Assembly (NCBI GenBank): GCA_034436155.1
Contig: DAOTVP010000008.1
Location: 1-64,000 of the forward strand
Direction: 5' to 3'
Length of the DNA: 64,000 nt
DNA from: GCA-2794515 sp034436155
GTDB lineage: Bacteria; Chloroflexota; Anaerolineae; Aggregatilineales; Phototrophicaceae
Shown: positions 8,916-18,219 of the stretch, piece by piece
Layout: the number at the start of each line of letters is the position of its first letter
Position numbering within the stretch: position 1 is the stretch's first letter
Position numbers and translations under genes: made by a program
Notes under the pieces: generated by a model
Databases searched by the model: none
Told to the model about the DNA's origin: nothing
What the model saw: the letters and a program-made list of their open reading frames with translations, nothing else

Positions 8916-9641
8916 ATGATTATTTACCCCGCGATAGACCTCCGCGGCGGTCAAGTTGTGCGTTTACAAGGTGGAGACCCCAACGCACAGACCACATTCA
9001 GCACCGATCCACTCGCCACGGCGCAAAAATGGGCGGATGCAGGCGCAACATGGTTACATATGGTCAATTTAGACGGCGCATTTGGCGATACAAACACCAA
9101 TTTGGATGTGTTATCACAAGTTGCACAGACAGGCTTATCCATTCAATTCGGTGGCGGTATCCGTCGCCTAGACGACATCGAAACGGCGCTTAAACGAGGC
9201 GCAAAACGGGTAGTAATCGGTACGCTCGCCGTTCAAAAACCAGACCTCATCCGCGAGGCAATTACGCAATTCGGTGCAGATGCCATTTGTGTCGGCATAG
9301 ATGGGCGCGAGCAATTTGTCATGACACATGGTTGGAAAGAAAAAAGCCCATACACCATTTTTGAGTTCGGTCACATGATGCGAGAACGCGGTGCAATCCA
9401 CGCCCTATTCACCGATGTCAGCCGAGACGGGTATTTGGGTGGGGTCAATTTCGATGACACCATCGCGCTTGGTTCACAAACAGGGTTGCGCGTTATCGCT
9501 TCTGGTGGGGTGAATAGCCTCGATAACCTGCGCGAATTAGCAAAACATGATGTGATTAGTGGCGCAATCATCGGTATGGCGTTATACAAAGGTGTTTTTT
9601 CATTACAAGATGCGCTGGAGGCAGTGACCAATGTTAGCTAA
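8916..9641 (+). CDS. hisA: phosphoribosylformimino-AICAR-P isomerase HisA
   Basis: HisA opens the ribose of ProFAR by an Amadori rearrangement to PRFAR, the substrate of HisHF. It is a 241-residue half-barrel-repeat TIM barrel with catalytic Asp8 (YPAIDLRGGQVVRL) and the second acid in FTDVSRDG. Phosphate-binding loops GGGIR and ASGGV are present. GAGGAG upstream supports the ATG. It overlaps hisF by 11 bp, suggesting coupled translation. A bifunctional HisA/TrpF (PriA) role cannot be excluded, but nothing here argues for it. Confidence 0.95.
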   Translation: MIIYPAIDLRGGQVVRLQGGDPNAQTTFSTDPLATAQKWADAGATWLHMVNLDGAFGDTNTNLDVLSQVAQTGLSIQFGGGIRRLDDIETALKRGAKRVVIGTLAVQKPDLIREAITQFGADAICVGIDGREQFVMTHGWKEKSPYTIFEFGHMMRERGAIHALFTDVSRDGYLGGVNFDDTIALGSQTGLRVIASGGVNSLDNLRELAKHDVISGAIIGMALYKGVFSLQDALEAVTNVS

Positions 9642-10419
9642 ACGTATTATCCCGTGTTTAGATGTATTAGATGGGCGCGTGGTGAAGGGGATCAATTTCA
9701 TCAATCTAAAAGATGCAGGCGATCCTGTCGAACAAGCTATCGTGTATGACCGCGCTGGCGCAGATGAGCTGGTGTTTTTAGACATCACCGCCAGCCACGA
9801 AAATCGCAATACCACGCTGGATATGGTGCGTCGTGTCGCCGACAACATCTTCATCCCGTTTTGTGTCGGCGGTGGTATCCGCACGATTGATGATATTCGC
9901 GCCACCCTCCTCGCAGGCGCGGATAAAGTGAGCATCAACAGCGCCGCCATTCGTAACCCGCAATTGATTAATGACGGCGCGTGGGCATACGGTAGCCAAT
10001 GTATTGTGGTCGCCATAGATCCCAAATTGATAGACGGCAAATGGATTGTTCATATCAATGGCGGGCGCGTTCCAACAGATAAAGAAGCCGTTGCTTGGGC
10101 AAAAGAAGTCGAAGACCGTGGCGCAGGCGAAATTTTGCTCACCAGTATGGACAGAGACGGCACACAAATCGGTTACGATCTCGATATGCTAAGCGCGATT
10201 AGCCAAGCAGTATCTATCCCTGTGATTGCATCGGGTGGCGCAGGCAACATGGAACATTTTTATCAAGCCTTGACAGTCGGTGGCGCAGATGCGGCATTGG
10301 CGGCATCGTTGTTTCATTACGATAAAATCCGCATACCCGACCTGAAAGCGTATCTCAAATCGCAAGGTGTAACTACCCGTCTGAATGGTTGGGAGGGGTT
10401 AGATGCCTTCGCTGGATAA
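9631..10419 (+). CDS. hisF: imidazole glycerol phosphate synthase, cyclase subunit HisF
   Basis: HisF uses ammonia from HisH to convert PRFAR into imidazole glycerol phosphate and AICAR. AICAR feeds back to purine synthesis, whose operon lies about 13 kb away. The 262 residues begin with RIIPCLDVLDGRVVKG, which carries catalytic Asp11; the second Asp is in VVAIDPK. The phosphate loops GGGIR and ASGGAG are intact. The 3' end overlaps hisI by 17 bp. Confidence 0.95.
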   Translation: MLAKRIIPCLDVLDGRVVKGINFINLKDAGDPVEQAIVYDRAGADELVFLDITASHENRNTTLDMVRRVADNIFIPFCVGGGIRTIDDIRATLLAGADKVSINSAAIRNPQLINDGAWAYGSQCIVVAIDPKLIDGKWIVHINGGRVPTDKEAVAWAKEVEDRGAGEILLTSMDRDGTQIGYDLDMLSAISQAVSIPVIASGGAGNMEHFYQALTVGGADAALAASLFHYDKIRIPDLKAYLKSQGVTTRLNGWEGLDAFAG

Positions 10420-10741
10420 CCTCAACTGGGATGAAAAAGGCTTGATTCCTGCCATTGTGCAAGATGCTACCACCAAACAGGTGTTGATGATGGCATACAT
10501 GAACGCCGAATCGTTGCAAAAAACGCTCGACACGGGTGAAACCGTGTTTTGGAGCAGGAGCAGGGGCGAAATCTGGCATAAAGGTGCAACATCAGGCAAC
10601 ACACAAAAAGTCGTCTCGATCACTATTGATTGTGATGAAGACACCTTGCTCATTTTAGTCAATCCTAAAGGTCCTGCCTGTCATACAGGCGCGATATCGT
10701 GTTTTTATCGTGAACTATCAGAATTTATCACACAGGAATAA
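10403..10741 (+). CDS. hisI: phosphoribosyl-AMP cyclohydrolase HisI
   Basis: Zn-dependent hydrolase of 112 residues that opens the adenine ring of PR-AMP, the third histidine step. Signature segments are MAYMNAESL, the substrate motif FWSRSRGEIWHKGATSGN, CDEDTLL and the metal-ligand region GPACHTG. It is a stand-alone protein and is not fused to HisE, as it is in Escherichia coli. It overlaps hisF and is followed after 2 bp by hisE. Confidence 0.95.
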   Translation: MPSLDNLNWDEKGLIPAIVQDATTKQVLMMAYMNAESLQKTLDTGETVFWSRSRGEIWHKGATSGNTQKVVSITIDCDEDTLLILVNPKGPACHTGAISCFYRELSEFITQE

Positions 10742-10743
10742 CC

Positions 10744-11031
10744 ATGTCGGCAGATATGATCATGCAACTGGAGAAAATCATTTTAGATCGCCAGCAAAAC
10801 CCACAAACAGGCAGTTATACCAATCGTCTGTTTGATGAAGGGGTGAATAAAATCGCCCAAAAAGTCGGTGAAGAAGCGGTCGAGGTGATTGTGGCGGCGC
10901 TTGGTCAAACACGCGATTTACAAATCGGCGAATTGAGCGACTTGTTTTATCATACCCTCGTGCTAATGGCACAACTCGGCATTTCGTTGGATGATGTGGG
11001 CGCAGAATTGAGACGTAGACATCAGAAATAG
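10744..11031 (+). CDS. hisE: phosphoribosyl-ATP pyrophosphatase HisE
   Basis: All-alpha MazG-like pyrophosphohydrolase of 95 residues that turns PR-ATP into PR-AMP, the second histidine step. The metal-binding helices read KVGEEAVEVIVAAL and ELSDLFYHTLVLM. Last gene of the his operon; a strong hairpin follows. hisG, hisB, hisC and hisD are not in this window. Confidence 0.95.
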   Translation: MSADMIMQLEKIILDRQQNPQTGSYTNRLFDEGVNKIAQKVGEEAVEVIVAALGQTRDLQIGELSDLFYHTLVLMAQLGISLDDVGAELRRRHQK

Positions 11032-11048
11032 GCAAAAAATTTTAACGT

Positions 11049-11086
11049 GTATGGGCATGATAAGGTATGATATATCATGCCCATAC
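11049..11086. terminator. strong hairpin between convergent hisE and lipoprotein genes
   Basis: A perfect 13-bp inverted repeat, GTATGGGCATGAT (11049-11061) and ATCATGCCCATAC (11074-11086), with a 12-base loop. On the minus strand an A/T run ending in six T follows slightly downstream (about 11046-11035). It sits between two gene ends and probably terminates both operons. Confidence 0.65.
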
Positions 11087-11107
11087 GGGCAATATGACGA
11101 TTAAAAA

Positions 11108-12520
11108 TCAGGGTGCTTCGGTCACTTCAGCTTCGGGTGTCATTTCTGTGCTAGAGGTTTCTTCTGGAGTAAGCGCCAACATATCCTCATACGACATAAA
11201 TCCACGCCACGCGGGCAAACCGTCTGTTTCGAGGAAAATATCCATAATATCCTTTTTGGGTAATGCCATACCAACAATCAGGCTATCTTCGCTGAGAGCA
11301 TCGCTGGGCAATCCTGCAAAGGCATATAAAATCATTGGCACATCAGGATAAAACAACGTGAATAAGGCTTGGTCACGGGTGACGAGTTGCGCTTCGGCAA
11401 AGGCGGGTTCACCGTAACGTTCTATGACCTGCCCTAATGTGATGGTTGCCGTGAATTGCAACGAGATATAATCGACATTGCCTGTGCCATCGCTCACCAA
11501 TTGGCAACAGATACGCTCTTGCTCGGCTTGAGAGAATACAATCCCTGTACGTGTCTCTGATTCTTGAAATTCGATATTGGCAATCGTTTCATCTGTGCCG
11601 AGTATTTCTTGGGCGGCACTCAAACTGGTCTCGCCTGGTATCACGCCACGCCAGCACGGTAATTGACAATTTTCATCGGTACTGATGAGGCTATCATCTA
11701 TCAACAAATTATCAGTCAGAATACGATTCACCAAAACCACATTTTCGGCAGGATTTTCGCTGGTTATAAATGCGGTTAGCACATCCAATGTCACACCACC
11801 ACGAGCATATTCTGTGCCATTCCATTTTATCACTCCAACAGGGTTATCACCGACTTGCACTCGTATGGCAGGCGTTCCATTAACGGATAATTCTTGCCCA
11901 TAGGCGTAATCGGTCTGAAATTGAAACGGACCTACCCGCCCCATGCAAGCAGTCAAAGCATCGGCATCCATTCCCAGACGCATGGCAACGGTCGAAATCA
12001 CCGATTGGTCTAATCCCTGATTTTTTGCCAAGTCATAAATCAGGCTATGCGTTGCCCAAAATTTGCCTTGTTGATCGGCACATTCATTCAGGACAGCCAA
12101 AAAGGGAGACGCATTTTGGTCGATAATCGGGAAGAAGCGATATTCAATCTTGACTTGCCCCGTCAGGACATAATTTTCAATCAGTTGCTTGATGGTGTCA
12201 TGATAAGTCTGGCAGTGCGGACATAAAAAGTCGGCAAATTCGATAATGGTAATGGGTGCATCGGGATTACCTAACACAAACGCACCGTCTTCACTCCGTG
12301 AATTCGGAATATCGGCATAAAACGCGATTAACTGGGCATCGGTGGTATTCGTAGCAGGTGCAACGCTGATTGCATCCACATCGGCAGTCGCATCGCTGGT
12401 TGTCTCGGTGACATCGGCAGTGGGTTGTGTATCCGATGTCGGAGTCTCTGTGGGTGTGCCACCGCTACATGCCGCCAATGCGATGATCATCATCACAATA
12501 AAAAGTCGTCTCAATAACAT
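11108..12520 (-). CDS. lipoprotein with DsbA-like thioredoxin fold and a C-terminal Cys-Pro-Cys-Trp domain
   Basis: A 470-residue predicted lipoprotein. I start at ATG 12520 because AAAGGA lies 7 bases upstream and the next residues form a lipoprotein signal ending in LAAC (lipid Cys18). A Thr/Ala/Asp-rich linker (19-60) follows, then a DsbA/Thioredoxin_4-like domain (about 65-255) with active site CPHC (100-103) and a cis-Pro loop NGTPAI. It probably shuttles disulfides outside the membrane. From about 283 a second domain begins with CQLPCWRG (285-292) and PGETS and runs to the end; I do not recognise a named family for it. The gene lies 16 bp after an S9 peptidase and is probably cotranscribed with it. 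Confidence 0.85.
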   Translation of the reverse strand: MLLRRLFIVMMIIALAACSGGTPTETPTSDTQPTADVTETTSDATADVDAISVAPATNTTDAQLIAFYADIPNSRSEDGAFVLGNPDAPITIIEFADFLCPHCQTYHDTIKQLIENYVLTGQVKIEYRFFPIIDQNASPFLAVLNECADQQGKFWATHSLIYDLAKNQGLDQSVISTVAMRLGMDADALTACMGRVGPFQFQTDYAYGQELSVNGTPAIRVQVGDNPVGVIKWNGTEYARGGVTLDVLTAFITSENPAENVVLVNRILTDNLLIDDSLISTDENCQLPCWRGVIPGETSLSAAQEILGTDETIANIEFQESETRTGIVFSQAEQERICCQLVSDGTGNVDYISLQFTATITLGQVIERYGEPAFAEAQLVTRDQALFTLFYPDVPMILYAFAGLPSDALSEDSLIVGMALPKKDIMDIFLETDGLPAWRGFMSYEDMLALTPEETSSTEMTPEAEVTEAP

Positions 12521-12536
12521 GCTGTGTCCTTTTGGG

Positions 12537-14564
12537 TTATCGCTTACAATATGTATCAAACCATGTCATCATCTCTGTGAGGTGATGCACCCGATGTTCT
12601 GGCTCGCCACTACGCGACATCTCATGACCTTCTCGCGGATAGCGTAATAATTTTACAGTGCCACCACTACGGCGCACAAACGCGAATAATTGCTCACCTT
12701 GTTCGATTGGCACACGAAAATCATTTTCGGCATGGATAATCAGCAGAGGAGTTTTGATTTTATGAGCGTATGCCAACGGGGAATGTTCCCATAAAAAGGT
12801 GGGATCTTCCCACGGGTCAATATCAAATTCACCCGTAATCAACGATGGGACATCGCTGGTGCCATAGAAACTGATTAGATTATACACCCCGCGTTGCGAT
12901 GCGGCGCAGGCAAATCGGTCTGTGTGGCTCACCACCCAGGCAGTCATGTATCCACCATAAGACCCACCTGTCACCGCCATGCGTGTGGTATCTATTAATC
13001 CCTTTTGAATCAGTGTATCTACACCTGCCATAATATCTTCAAAAGCTGGTTGCCCCCAATTGCGCGTGATCGATTTCTGAAAAGATTCACCATAACCGTC
13101 TGCGCCACGCGGATTACACGAAAAGACCACATACCCATTCGCCGCCTGATATTGCCACTCATGAAACATACTCGGTTCACCAGCGCCCCACATAATATGT
13201 GGACCACCATGAATATTAACAATCAGTGGATATTGTTTGCCTTCTTCATATCCAACAGGCAACAGATACCATCCGTGAATATCTAACCCAGATGGAGATG
13301 GATAGCGAATCTCATGAGTCGATTGAACAGTCACATTATCGAGCCACGAGGCGTTAAATGTGGTGAGGGGAATCAACGCATGTTCACCAACGGGCAATCG
13401 CATCAATTCGATTGGGCATACATCGGTACTCGCACAAACTACCAGATCCCCTGATGGACTGACATCCGCCCCCGTCACCTTGAATACACCCGCAGATAAT
13501 AACTCAACTACGCCACTTACAATATCGGCTTTGTAAATTGGGGTATTGCCTTCGCTATTCAGGCTAAAAATGAGCGTATTTCCGTCTATTGCCCAATTGG
13601 TGGTTACTGATGAACGGTCTAATTCCAAATTGATGTCTATCACATCGCCACCATCCAGGGGCATAATGGCAATCCTATCAATGGATTGAAACAGGCTTTT
13701 ACGCCCCTCGATTGGGAAGCGTGTAAAAGCTAACCATTTACCATTTGGAGATGGTTTGGGTGAAAATGCGGTGTGGGTATCGTCTGTGAGGCGTGTTTCC
13801 TCACCGGTATTGACATCTATCCGATAAATCGCGCTATTACGGAATGGCTCATCTTTGCTGATGTCGGCTTGATGGGCAGTATAAATAAAATTGCCGTCAT
13901 GCGACCATTGTGGCGCTTCGTGATTGCCCGATAAATTGGTCAGACGGCGCGGTTTAGCCTCTTCACCCGTTAGCCCCTCTGCGGTGCGGATAATATAAAT
14001 TTGCTCATGGCGGTCTGTGAGGTAACTCGTGCCAACACGATACGGGATTTTGGTGATGACCATGGGGTCAAATTTTTTGCGATCTTTTTCATCTTGGCGT
14101 TCTTTACGCGCTTTAGCATCATGTTTATCGGCGGGGGGAATTTGTTCTATGCCTTCATTCGCCCGTTCTTCTTCGTTCATGGCGCTCAGAAAGGCAATAT
14201 ATTCCCCGTTTGGCGACCATTCGGGCGATGTTGCCCCGTTCATCATGCTGGTCAGGGCGCGGGCTTCACCACCAACGGTCATCGGCAATAGATAAATTTG
14301 GGGTTTGCCATCTCGCGCCGAGACGAATGCCAAGTGTGCGCCATCGGGCGACCAACGCGGTTGAGAATCTTTGCCAGAACGGGTTATTTGACGCGGTTTT
14401 CCGCCTTGAATAGGGCTTATCCATAAATTACGCTTGTAACTATTATCATCTTTATCCAACGTGACGCGCACATAAACCACCCAGTGACCATCGGGGCTGA
14501 TTTGTGGGTCTTCTGTGGTGATGATGTGATATAAATCGTCCACTTGCATTGGGCGTTTTGTCAT
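12537..14564 (-). CDS. S9-family prolyl oligopeptidase-like / acylaminoacyl peptidase
   Basis: A 675-residue serine peptidase. Residues about 1-390 hold WD40-like PD40 propeller blades (for example SPDGHWVVYV, RWSPDGAHLAF, EWSPNGEYIAF, KPSPNGKWLAF). The C-terminal alpha/beta-hydrolase domain contains the nucleophile S535 in GGSYGGYM, the Asp in HAENDFRVP and the His in REGHEMSR. No signal peptide is visible, so it is probably a cytoplasmic oligopeptidase. The 5' side has a TATAAT on the minus strand at 14615-14610. Substrate specificity cannot be read from sequence. Confidence 0.92.
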   Translation of the reverse strand: MTKRPMQVDDLYHIITTEDPQISPDGHWVVYVRVTLDKDDNSYKRNLWISPIQGGKPRQITRSGKDSQPRWSPDGAHLAFVSARDGKPQIYLLPMTVGGEARALTSMMNGATSPEWSPNGEYIAFLSAMNEEERANEGIEQIPPADKHDAKARKERQDEKDRKKFDPMVITKIPYRVGTSYLTDRHEQIYIIRTAEGLTGEEAKPRRLTNLSGNHEAPQWSHDGNFIYTAHQADISKDEPFRNSAIYRIDVNTGEETRLTDDTHTAFSPKPSPNGKWLAFTRFPIEGRKSLFQSIDRIAIMPLDGGDVIDINLELDRSSVTTNWAIDGNTLIFSLNSEGNTPIYKADIVSGVVELLSAGVFKVTGADVSPSGDLVVCASTDVCPIELMRLPVGEHALIPLTTFNASWLDNVTVQSTHEIRYPSPSGLDIHGWYLLPVGYEEGKQYPLIVNIHGGPHIMWGAGEPSMFHEWQYQAANGYVVFSCNPRGADGYGESFQKSITRNWGQPAFEDIMAGVDTLIQKGLIDTTRMAVTGGSYGGYMTAWVVSHTDRFACAASQRGVYNLISFYGTSDVPSLITGEFDIDPWEDPTFLWEHSPLAYAHKIKTPLLIIHAENDFRVPIEQGEQLFAFVRRSGGTVKLLRYPREGHEMSRSGEPEHRVHHLTEMMTWFDTYCKR

Positions 14565-14609
14565 CTTCAGACCTCAACGTGTGTTATTTGAAATAATTTT
14601 AACGGTTTT

Positions 14610-14615
14610 ATTATA
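14610..14615 (-). promoter_or_regulatory. -10 element for the S9 peptidase gene
   Basis: TATAAT on the minus strand about 46 bases before the ATG at 14564. No clear -35 at 16-18 bases, so confidence is moderate. Confidence 0.4.
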
Positions 14616-14668
14616 CCCCAAAATCCCTTAAACCACCTAAAGCCATATTCTACATAAACAAAACTATC

Positions 14669-14677
14669 TGCTACAAT
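14669..14677 (+). promoter_or_regulatory. extended -10 for the flavin reductase-like gene
   Basis: TGC followed by TACAAT (14672-14677), 26 bases before the ATG at 14704. GGATGAGAGAG between them serves as the ribosome-binding site. The distance implies a short leader. Confidence 0.5.
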
Positions 14678-14703
14678 AACGGCGAAAATAGGATGAGAGA
14701 GAT

Positions 14704-15201
14704 ATGGCGATAGACCCACAAACATATAAACAAGCAATGGCACAATGGGCGAGTGGCGTAACGGTTGTCACCACGCGCCTACCCGATGGTGAAATCAAAG
14801 GCATGACCGCTTCATCATTCACCAGTGTGAGCATCAACCCCTATCTAATTTTGGTCTGTGTGGCAAAAAAATTATATACTCACGAAGTCTTGCTCCAAAG
14901 TGATGTATTTGCAGTCAACATTTTGAATAGCACCCAAGCCGAAATCGCGCAAATCTTCGCGGGGATGAGACCCGATATTACCGATCGTTTCACACATGTT
15001 GGCTATAGCACATCGGAAACGGGATCGCCTATTTTGCCCGATGTGGTAGGATGGTTGGATTGCAAAAAGTATCAAGTTGTGGATGCAGGCGACCACACCA
15101 TTTTCATCGGCGAAGTCGTATCGGCGTATGGATCAACCGATAAATCACCACTCATTTATTTTAATCGTCAATGGGGCAGTTTTGCACCCAACCAATCATA
15201 A
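14704..15201 (+). CDS. flavin reductase-like FMN-binding protein
   Basis: A 165-residue flavin_reduct-domain protein, of the split-barrel type that uses NAD(P)H to reduce free FMN or FAD for partner oxygenases. Characteristic parts are WASGVTVVTTRL, GMTASSFTSVSINPYLILVCV (FMN-binding core) and a C-terminal His-containing segment DHTIFIGEV. No partner monooxygenase is adjacent; the next gene is MOSC-like. The actual electron acceptor is unknown. Confidence 0.88.
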   Translation: MAIDPQTYKQAMAQWASGVTVVTTRLPDGEIKGMTASSFTSVSINPYLILVCVAKKLYTHEVLLQSDVFAVNILNSTQAEIAQIFAGMRPDITDRFTHVGYSTSETGSPILPDVVGWLDCKKYQVVDAGDHTIFIGEVVSAYGSTDKSPLIYFNRQWGSFAPNQS

Positions 15202-15215
15202 GCATGAGGGATATG

Positions 15216-15815
15216 ATGAAATATATTGGCACAATCAAGCAAACACAAATTCAGCGTGACCGCATGAAAATCGGCGAAAAACCAAATCAATATTACAAAC
15301 CAGACCCACTTTTGGCGGTGGATTCAGTTCGCCTAACACCAAATGGCGTTATCGGCTTAACCGCCGATGGAGGTGAACTGCTCGATGTGCATCACGCCAA
15401 CCATCCCAATACACGCAATGTCGAAAATCGGAATGGCATCTCGATCGGATTCACCTTTTTCTATCGACAAATGCACAATCGCTTCGGCGAGATGGCAACA
15501 TTGGGCATCGCGGGCGAAAATATCATCATTGACGATGGTGGCAATCTGGACGTGAAAGATGTTACACCAGGCGCAACACTCATCATCGAAAGCGCAACAA
15601 CTGGGCAGAAGAATAGTTTCACGATCGGCACAGGCATCCCACCGTGTCGCCCATTCACGCGCTACCTCACGCAAAACCCGACACTCGATGGTGATGAACT
15701 CGAATCTCATTTGCAATTTTTATCCAACGGAATGCGTGGCTTTTATATCTTTTTAGAAGAGAATACCGCATTACCCCTCATTCAAGCAGGTGATAAAGTC
15801 TATATTCAGGGTTAA
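15216..15815 (+). CDS. MOSC-domain-like protein
   Basis: A protein of about 199 residues resembling MOSC domains (molybdenum cofactor sulfurase C-terminal type): RFGEMATLGIAGENIII, a beta-rich core, and a conserved Cys in GIPPCRPF, followed by GMRGFYIFL and AGDKVYI. MOSC proteins handle sulfur or molybdenum cofactor and often carry a single reactive Cys. GAGGG at 15207-15210 gives best spacing to ATG 15216; ATG 15213 and 15204 are also in frame. It follows the flavin reductase-like gene by 14 bases, so a shared redox role is possible but unproven. The family call is moderate, based on motif pattern only. Confidence 0.65.
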   Translation: MKYIGTIKQTQIQRDRMKIGEKPNQYYKPDPLLAVDSVRLTPNGVIGLTADGGELLDVHHANHPNTRNVENRNGISIGFTFFYRQMHNRFGEMATLGIAGENIIIDDGGNLDVKDVTPGATLIIESATTGQKNSFTIGTGIPPCRPFTRYLTQNPTLDGDELESHLQFLSNGMRGFYIFLEENTALPLIQAGDKVYIQG

Positions 15816-15841
15816 AAAATGGGCGCGATATTGCGCCCATT
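15814..15841 (-). terminator. rho-independent terminator for the glucokinase gene
   Basis: A perfect 9-bp inverted repeat, AATGGGCGC (15818-15826) and GCGCCCATT (15833-15841), with loop GATATT. On the minus strand it is followed by six T (15819-15814), ideal for intrinsic termination of the ROK kinase gene. It may also slow transcripts from the MOSC-like gene, although the plus side lacks a T run. Confidence 0.8.
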
Positions 15842-15850
15842 GTGTATTTA

Positions 15851-16591
15851 TTATTCCATCCAACGGCGTGCCGCCAACGCCGCGCCGATGATCCCGGCAT
15901 CGTTGAGCAATTGAGCAGGCACTAAAGGCGCATTCGTCCTCAAAAACCGGGCGAATTCATCATATTTTTTACTCACGCCACCACCCATAATGATTAAATC
16001 GGGCGAGAATAAAAATTCAACATGGGCTAAATATTCATTGACTCGTTTCGCCCAATCTTCCCACGATAAATCTTTGCGTTTACGAGTCGCATCAGAGGCG
16101 CGTCGTTCTGCCTCTTTACCCCGAATTTCTAAATGCCCCAATTCGGTGTTCGGCACAAGCGTCTGATTGACAAAAATCGCGCTCCCAATGCCTGTGCCAA
16201 AAGTGAGTATCATCACAATACCTTTGTGATCACGTCCCGCGCCAAATCCCATCTCGGCAATGCCTGCGGCATCCGCATCATTCAACACCATGAATGGCAA
16301 CCCTGTACTATCGGTGAATAGCGCATGTGCATCTGTGCCTATCCAGCTTTTATCGACATTGGCGGCACTATACACCACACCACGTTTGACGATGGCGGGA
16401 AATGTGCATCCAACAGCCCCATTCCAATTGAAATGATCAACCAATTGTTTAACGACTACCGCAACCGCTTCGGGCGTGGATGGTTGTGGGGTATCTATGC
16501 GATGACGGTCGGTGATGAATACCCCGCGCAACGTATCTACAATCGCCCCTTTGATGCCAGAACCCCCAATATCAATGCCTAAAATTTCCAC
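15851..16591 (-). CDS. ppgK: ROK-family glucokinase, polyphosphate-glucokinase type
   Basis: A 246-residue sugar kinase. The start is GTG 16591: AGGAGG lies six bases upstream and the protein then begins MEILGIDIGGSGIKGAIVD; a longer frame from 16633 would overlap pepA. It has the phosphate-1 motif DIGGSGIKG, catalytic Asp in VLNDADAAGIAE, the phosphate-2 motif ILTFGTGIGSAIFV, NTELGHLEI and adenosine-site MGGGVSKK. The segment KRKDLSWEDWAKRVNEYL is typical of polyphosphate-dependent glucokinases, which phosphorylate glucose with polyphosphate (and often ATP). The donor cannot be proven from sequence. Probably cotranscribed with pepA. Confidence 0.85.
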   Translation of the reverse strand: MEILGIDIGGSGIKGAIVDTLRGVFITDRHRIDTPQPSTPEAVAVVVKQLVDHFNWNGAVGCTFPAIVKRGVVYSAANVDKSWIGTDAHALFTDSTGLPFMVLNDADAAGIAEMGFGAGRDHKGIVMILTFGTGIGSAIFVNQTLVPNTELGHLEIRGKEAERRASDATRKRKDLSWEDWAKRVNEYLAHVEFLFSPDLIIMGGGVSKKYDEFARFLRTNAPLVPAQLLNDAGIIGAALAARRWME

Positions 16592-16611
16592 GATATACCT
16601 CCTCAAAATGG

Positions 16612-18135
16612 CTATGATGATTGTTGCGCCCATAATTCGGTGAAATAAGCGAGTAAGCGTGCGCCATAACCCGTCCCGCCTTTGGTGGGGATGGTGGGAT
16701 TATTTTCTGCATCCAACATCGTCCCCGCCATATCCACATGCGCCCAAACGGGATAATCTACAAATTGTTTGAGGAATGCCGCCGATGTGCCGACCCCATT
16801 TTTCGCGCCACCGCTATTCTTCATATCAGCCGTATCGGATTCGATAGCTTTATCATATTCAGGATACAAGGGCAAGCGCCACACGCGCTCTTCGGTGAAA
16901 TCACCCGCCTGTGTGAGCAAATTCACCACGCCGTCATCCGTGGCGAATAAGCCCGCCGCGGCTTTGCCTAACGCCACCACACACGCCCCCGTCAGCGTGG
17001 CAATATCCACCACCGCCGCGGGATTATAGCGTTTGGCATACACCAACGCATCCGCCAAAATGAGGCGACCTTCGGCATCGGTGCTGATAATTTCGATGGT
17101 TTTGCCATTGCTCGCCGTGAGGACATCTTGCGGGCGATAGGCTTTATCGCTAATCATGTTTTCGACAGCAGGCACTAACCCCACCACATGCAACGGCACA
17201 TTCAAATCGGCGATGATGCTCATGGCGCTAATCACCGCGCCACCGCCACCCATATCGGCTTTCATACCAATCATGCCTTCAGATGTTTTGATGCTATACC
17301 CGCCTGTATCGAATGTCACACCTTTACCAACCAAGACAACGGTGGGTAATGTACCCGCTTTATCCGCATTGTGTTCCAAAATGATGAATCGCGGCGTGTG
17401 AATCGCCCCACTCCCCTGCGCCACACCCAATAATGCCCCCATTTTGAGCGCCCGCATTTGACCCTCTTCTAAAATCTCAACGCGCAACCCTTTCGCTTTC
17501 GCCAGATCGCTGGCGCGTTCTGCCAAATATGCAGGGGTGCAAATGTTCGGCGGGGTGTTGACCAAGTTCCGCGCCATAATTGCGCCTTCGCCGTATGCCT
17601 TGCCCCGAATTGCACCTGCTTGAGCATCGGCTAAATCGGTTGGGTTGAATACCAAAATGTGTATTTCATCAATTTCATCTTGTGGGGTGGTATCACTTTT
17701 TTGTCCACGATAGGTATATAACCCCATGAGTGCGCCTTCTACAACGGCTTGGGCAGATTGATTTACCGTGAGTGAGTTATCCCCACCGCCCCGTACTAAG
17801 GCGGTTGCCACTCGCTTGGCTTTGATTTTACGGGCATGTTGCATCCCTGTCGCCACAGCACGGCGTAAGGCAACTGCCGAGAATTGCTCTGGTTTGCCCA
17901 ATCCAACCAACACCACGCGCTTGGCGCTAATCGCCCCACGCGGGTAAATCACGGCGATTTGCCCAGATTTGCCCGTAAAATCACCCGCATCTATCAATTC
18001 TTGTACTGCACCATTGGTAGCTTTATCAATGGCATCCGTTGCGCCACCATAACCCGCATTACCCTCAACTAAAAATGTCAGGATGGTATCACAATCAGTC
18101 TCAATAATGGGCTTAGTATGTATTTGAATATCCAC
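16612..18135 (-). CDS. pepA: leucyl aminopeptidase, M17 (PepA)
   Basis: A 507-residue M17 di-metal aminopeptidase that removes N-terminal residues from peptides in the cytoplasm. The catalytic domain shows GKGVTFDTGGYSIK (metal Lys and Asp), MKADMGGGG and the family signature STDAEGRLILADAL with metal-binding Asp and Glu. The usual first residue of that signature is Asn; here it is Ser. Start is GTG 18135 with AAAGGA upstream. The final helix region WAHVDMAGTM is intact. Two residues of variation aside, it looks fully active. Confidence 0.95.
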   Translation of the reverse strand: MDIQIHTKPIIETDCDTILTFLVEGNAGYGGATDAIDKATNGAVQELIDAGDFTGKSGQIAVIYPRGAISAKRVVLVGLGKPEQFSAVALRRAVATGMQHARKIKAKRVATALVRGGGDNSLTVNQSAQAVVEGALMGLYTYRGQKSDTTPQDEIDEIHILVFNPTDLADAQAGAIRGKAYGEGAIMARNLVNTPPNICTPAYLAERASDLAKAKGLRVEILEEGQMRALKMGALLGVAQGSGAIHTPRFIILEHNADKAGTLPTVVLVGKGVTFDTGGYSIKTSEGMIGMKADMGGGGAVISAMSIIADLNVPLHVVGLVPAVENMISDKAYRPQDVLTASNGKTIEIISTDAEGRLILADALVYAKRYNPAAVVDIATLTGACVVALGKAAAGLFATDDGVVNLLTQAGDFTEERVWRLPLYPEYDKAIESDTADMKNSGGAKNGVGTSAAFLKQFVDYPVWAHVDMAGTMLDAENNPTIPTKGGTGYGARLLAYFTELWAQQSS

Positions 18136-18219
18136 AATTCTATATCCTTTTGGCGATAAAAATTTCTTAAATCAATTTTGTTGATATTATGTCACATTCC
18201 ACTAACGACTGCCAACCAT

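Noticed and set aside
10403..11031. HisIE fusion
   Set aside because: A TAA stop and a new ATG separate hisI from hisE; they are two genes.
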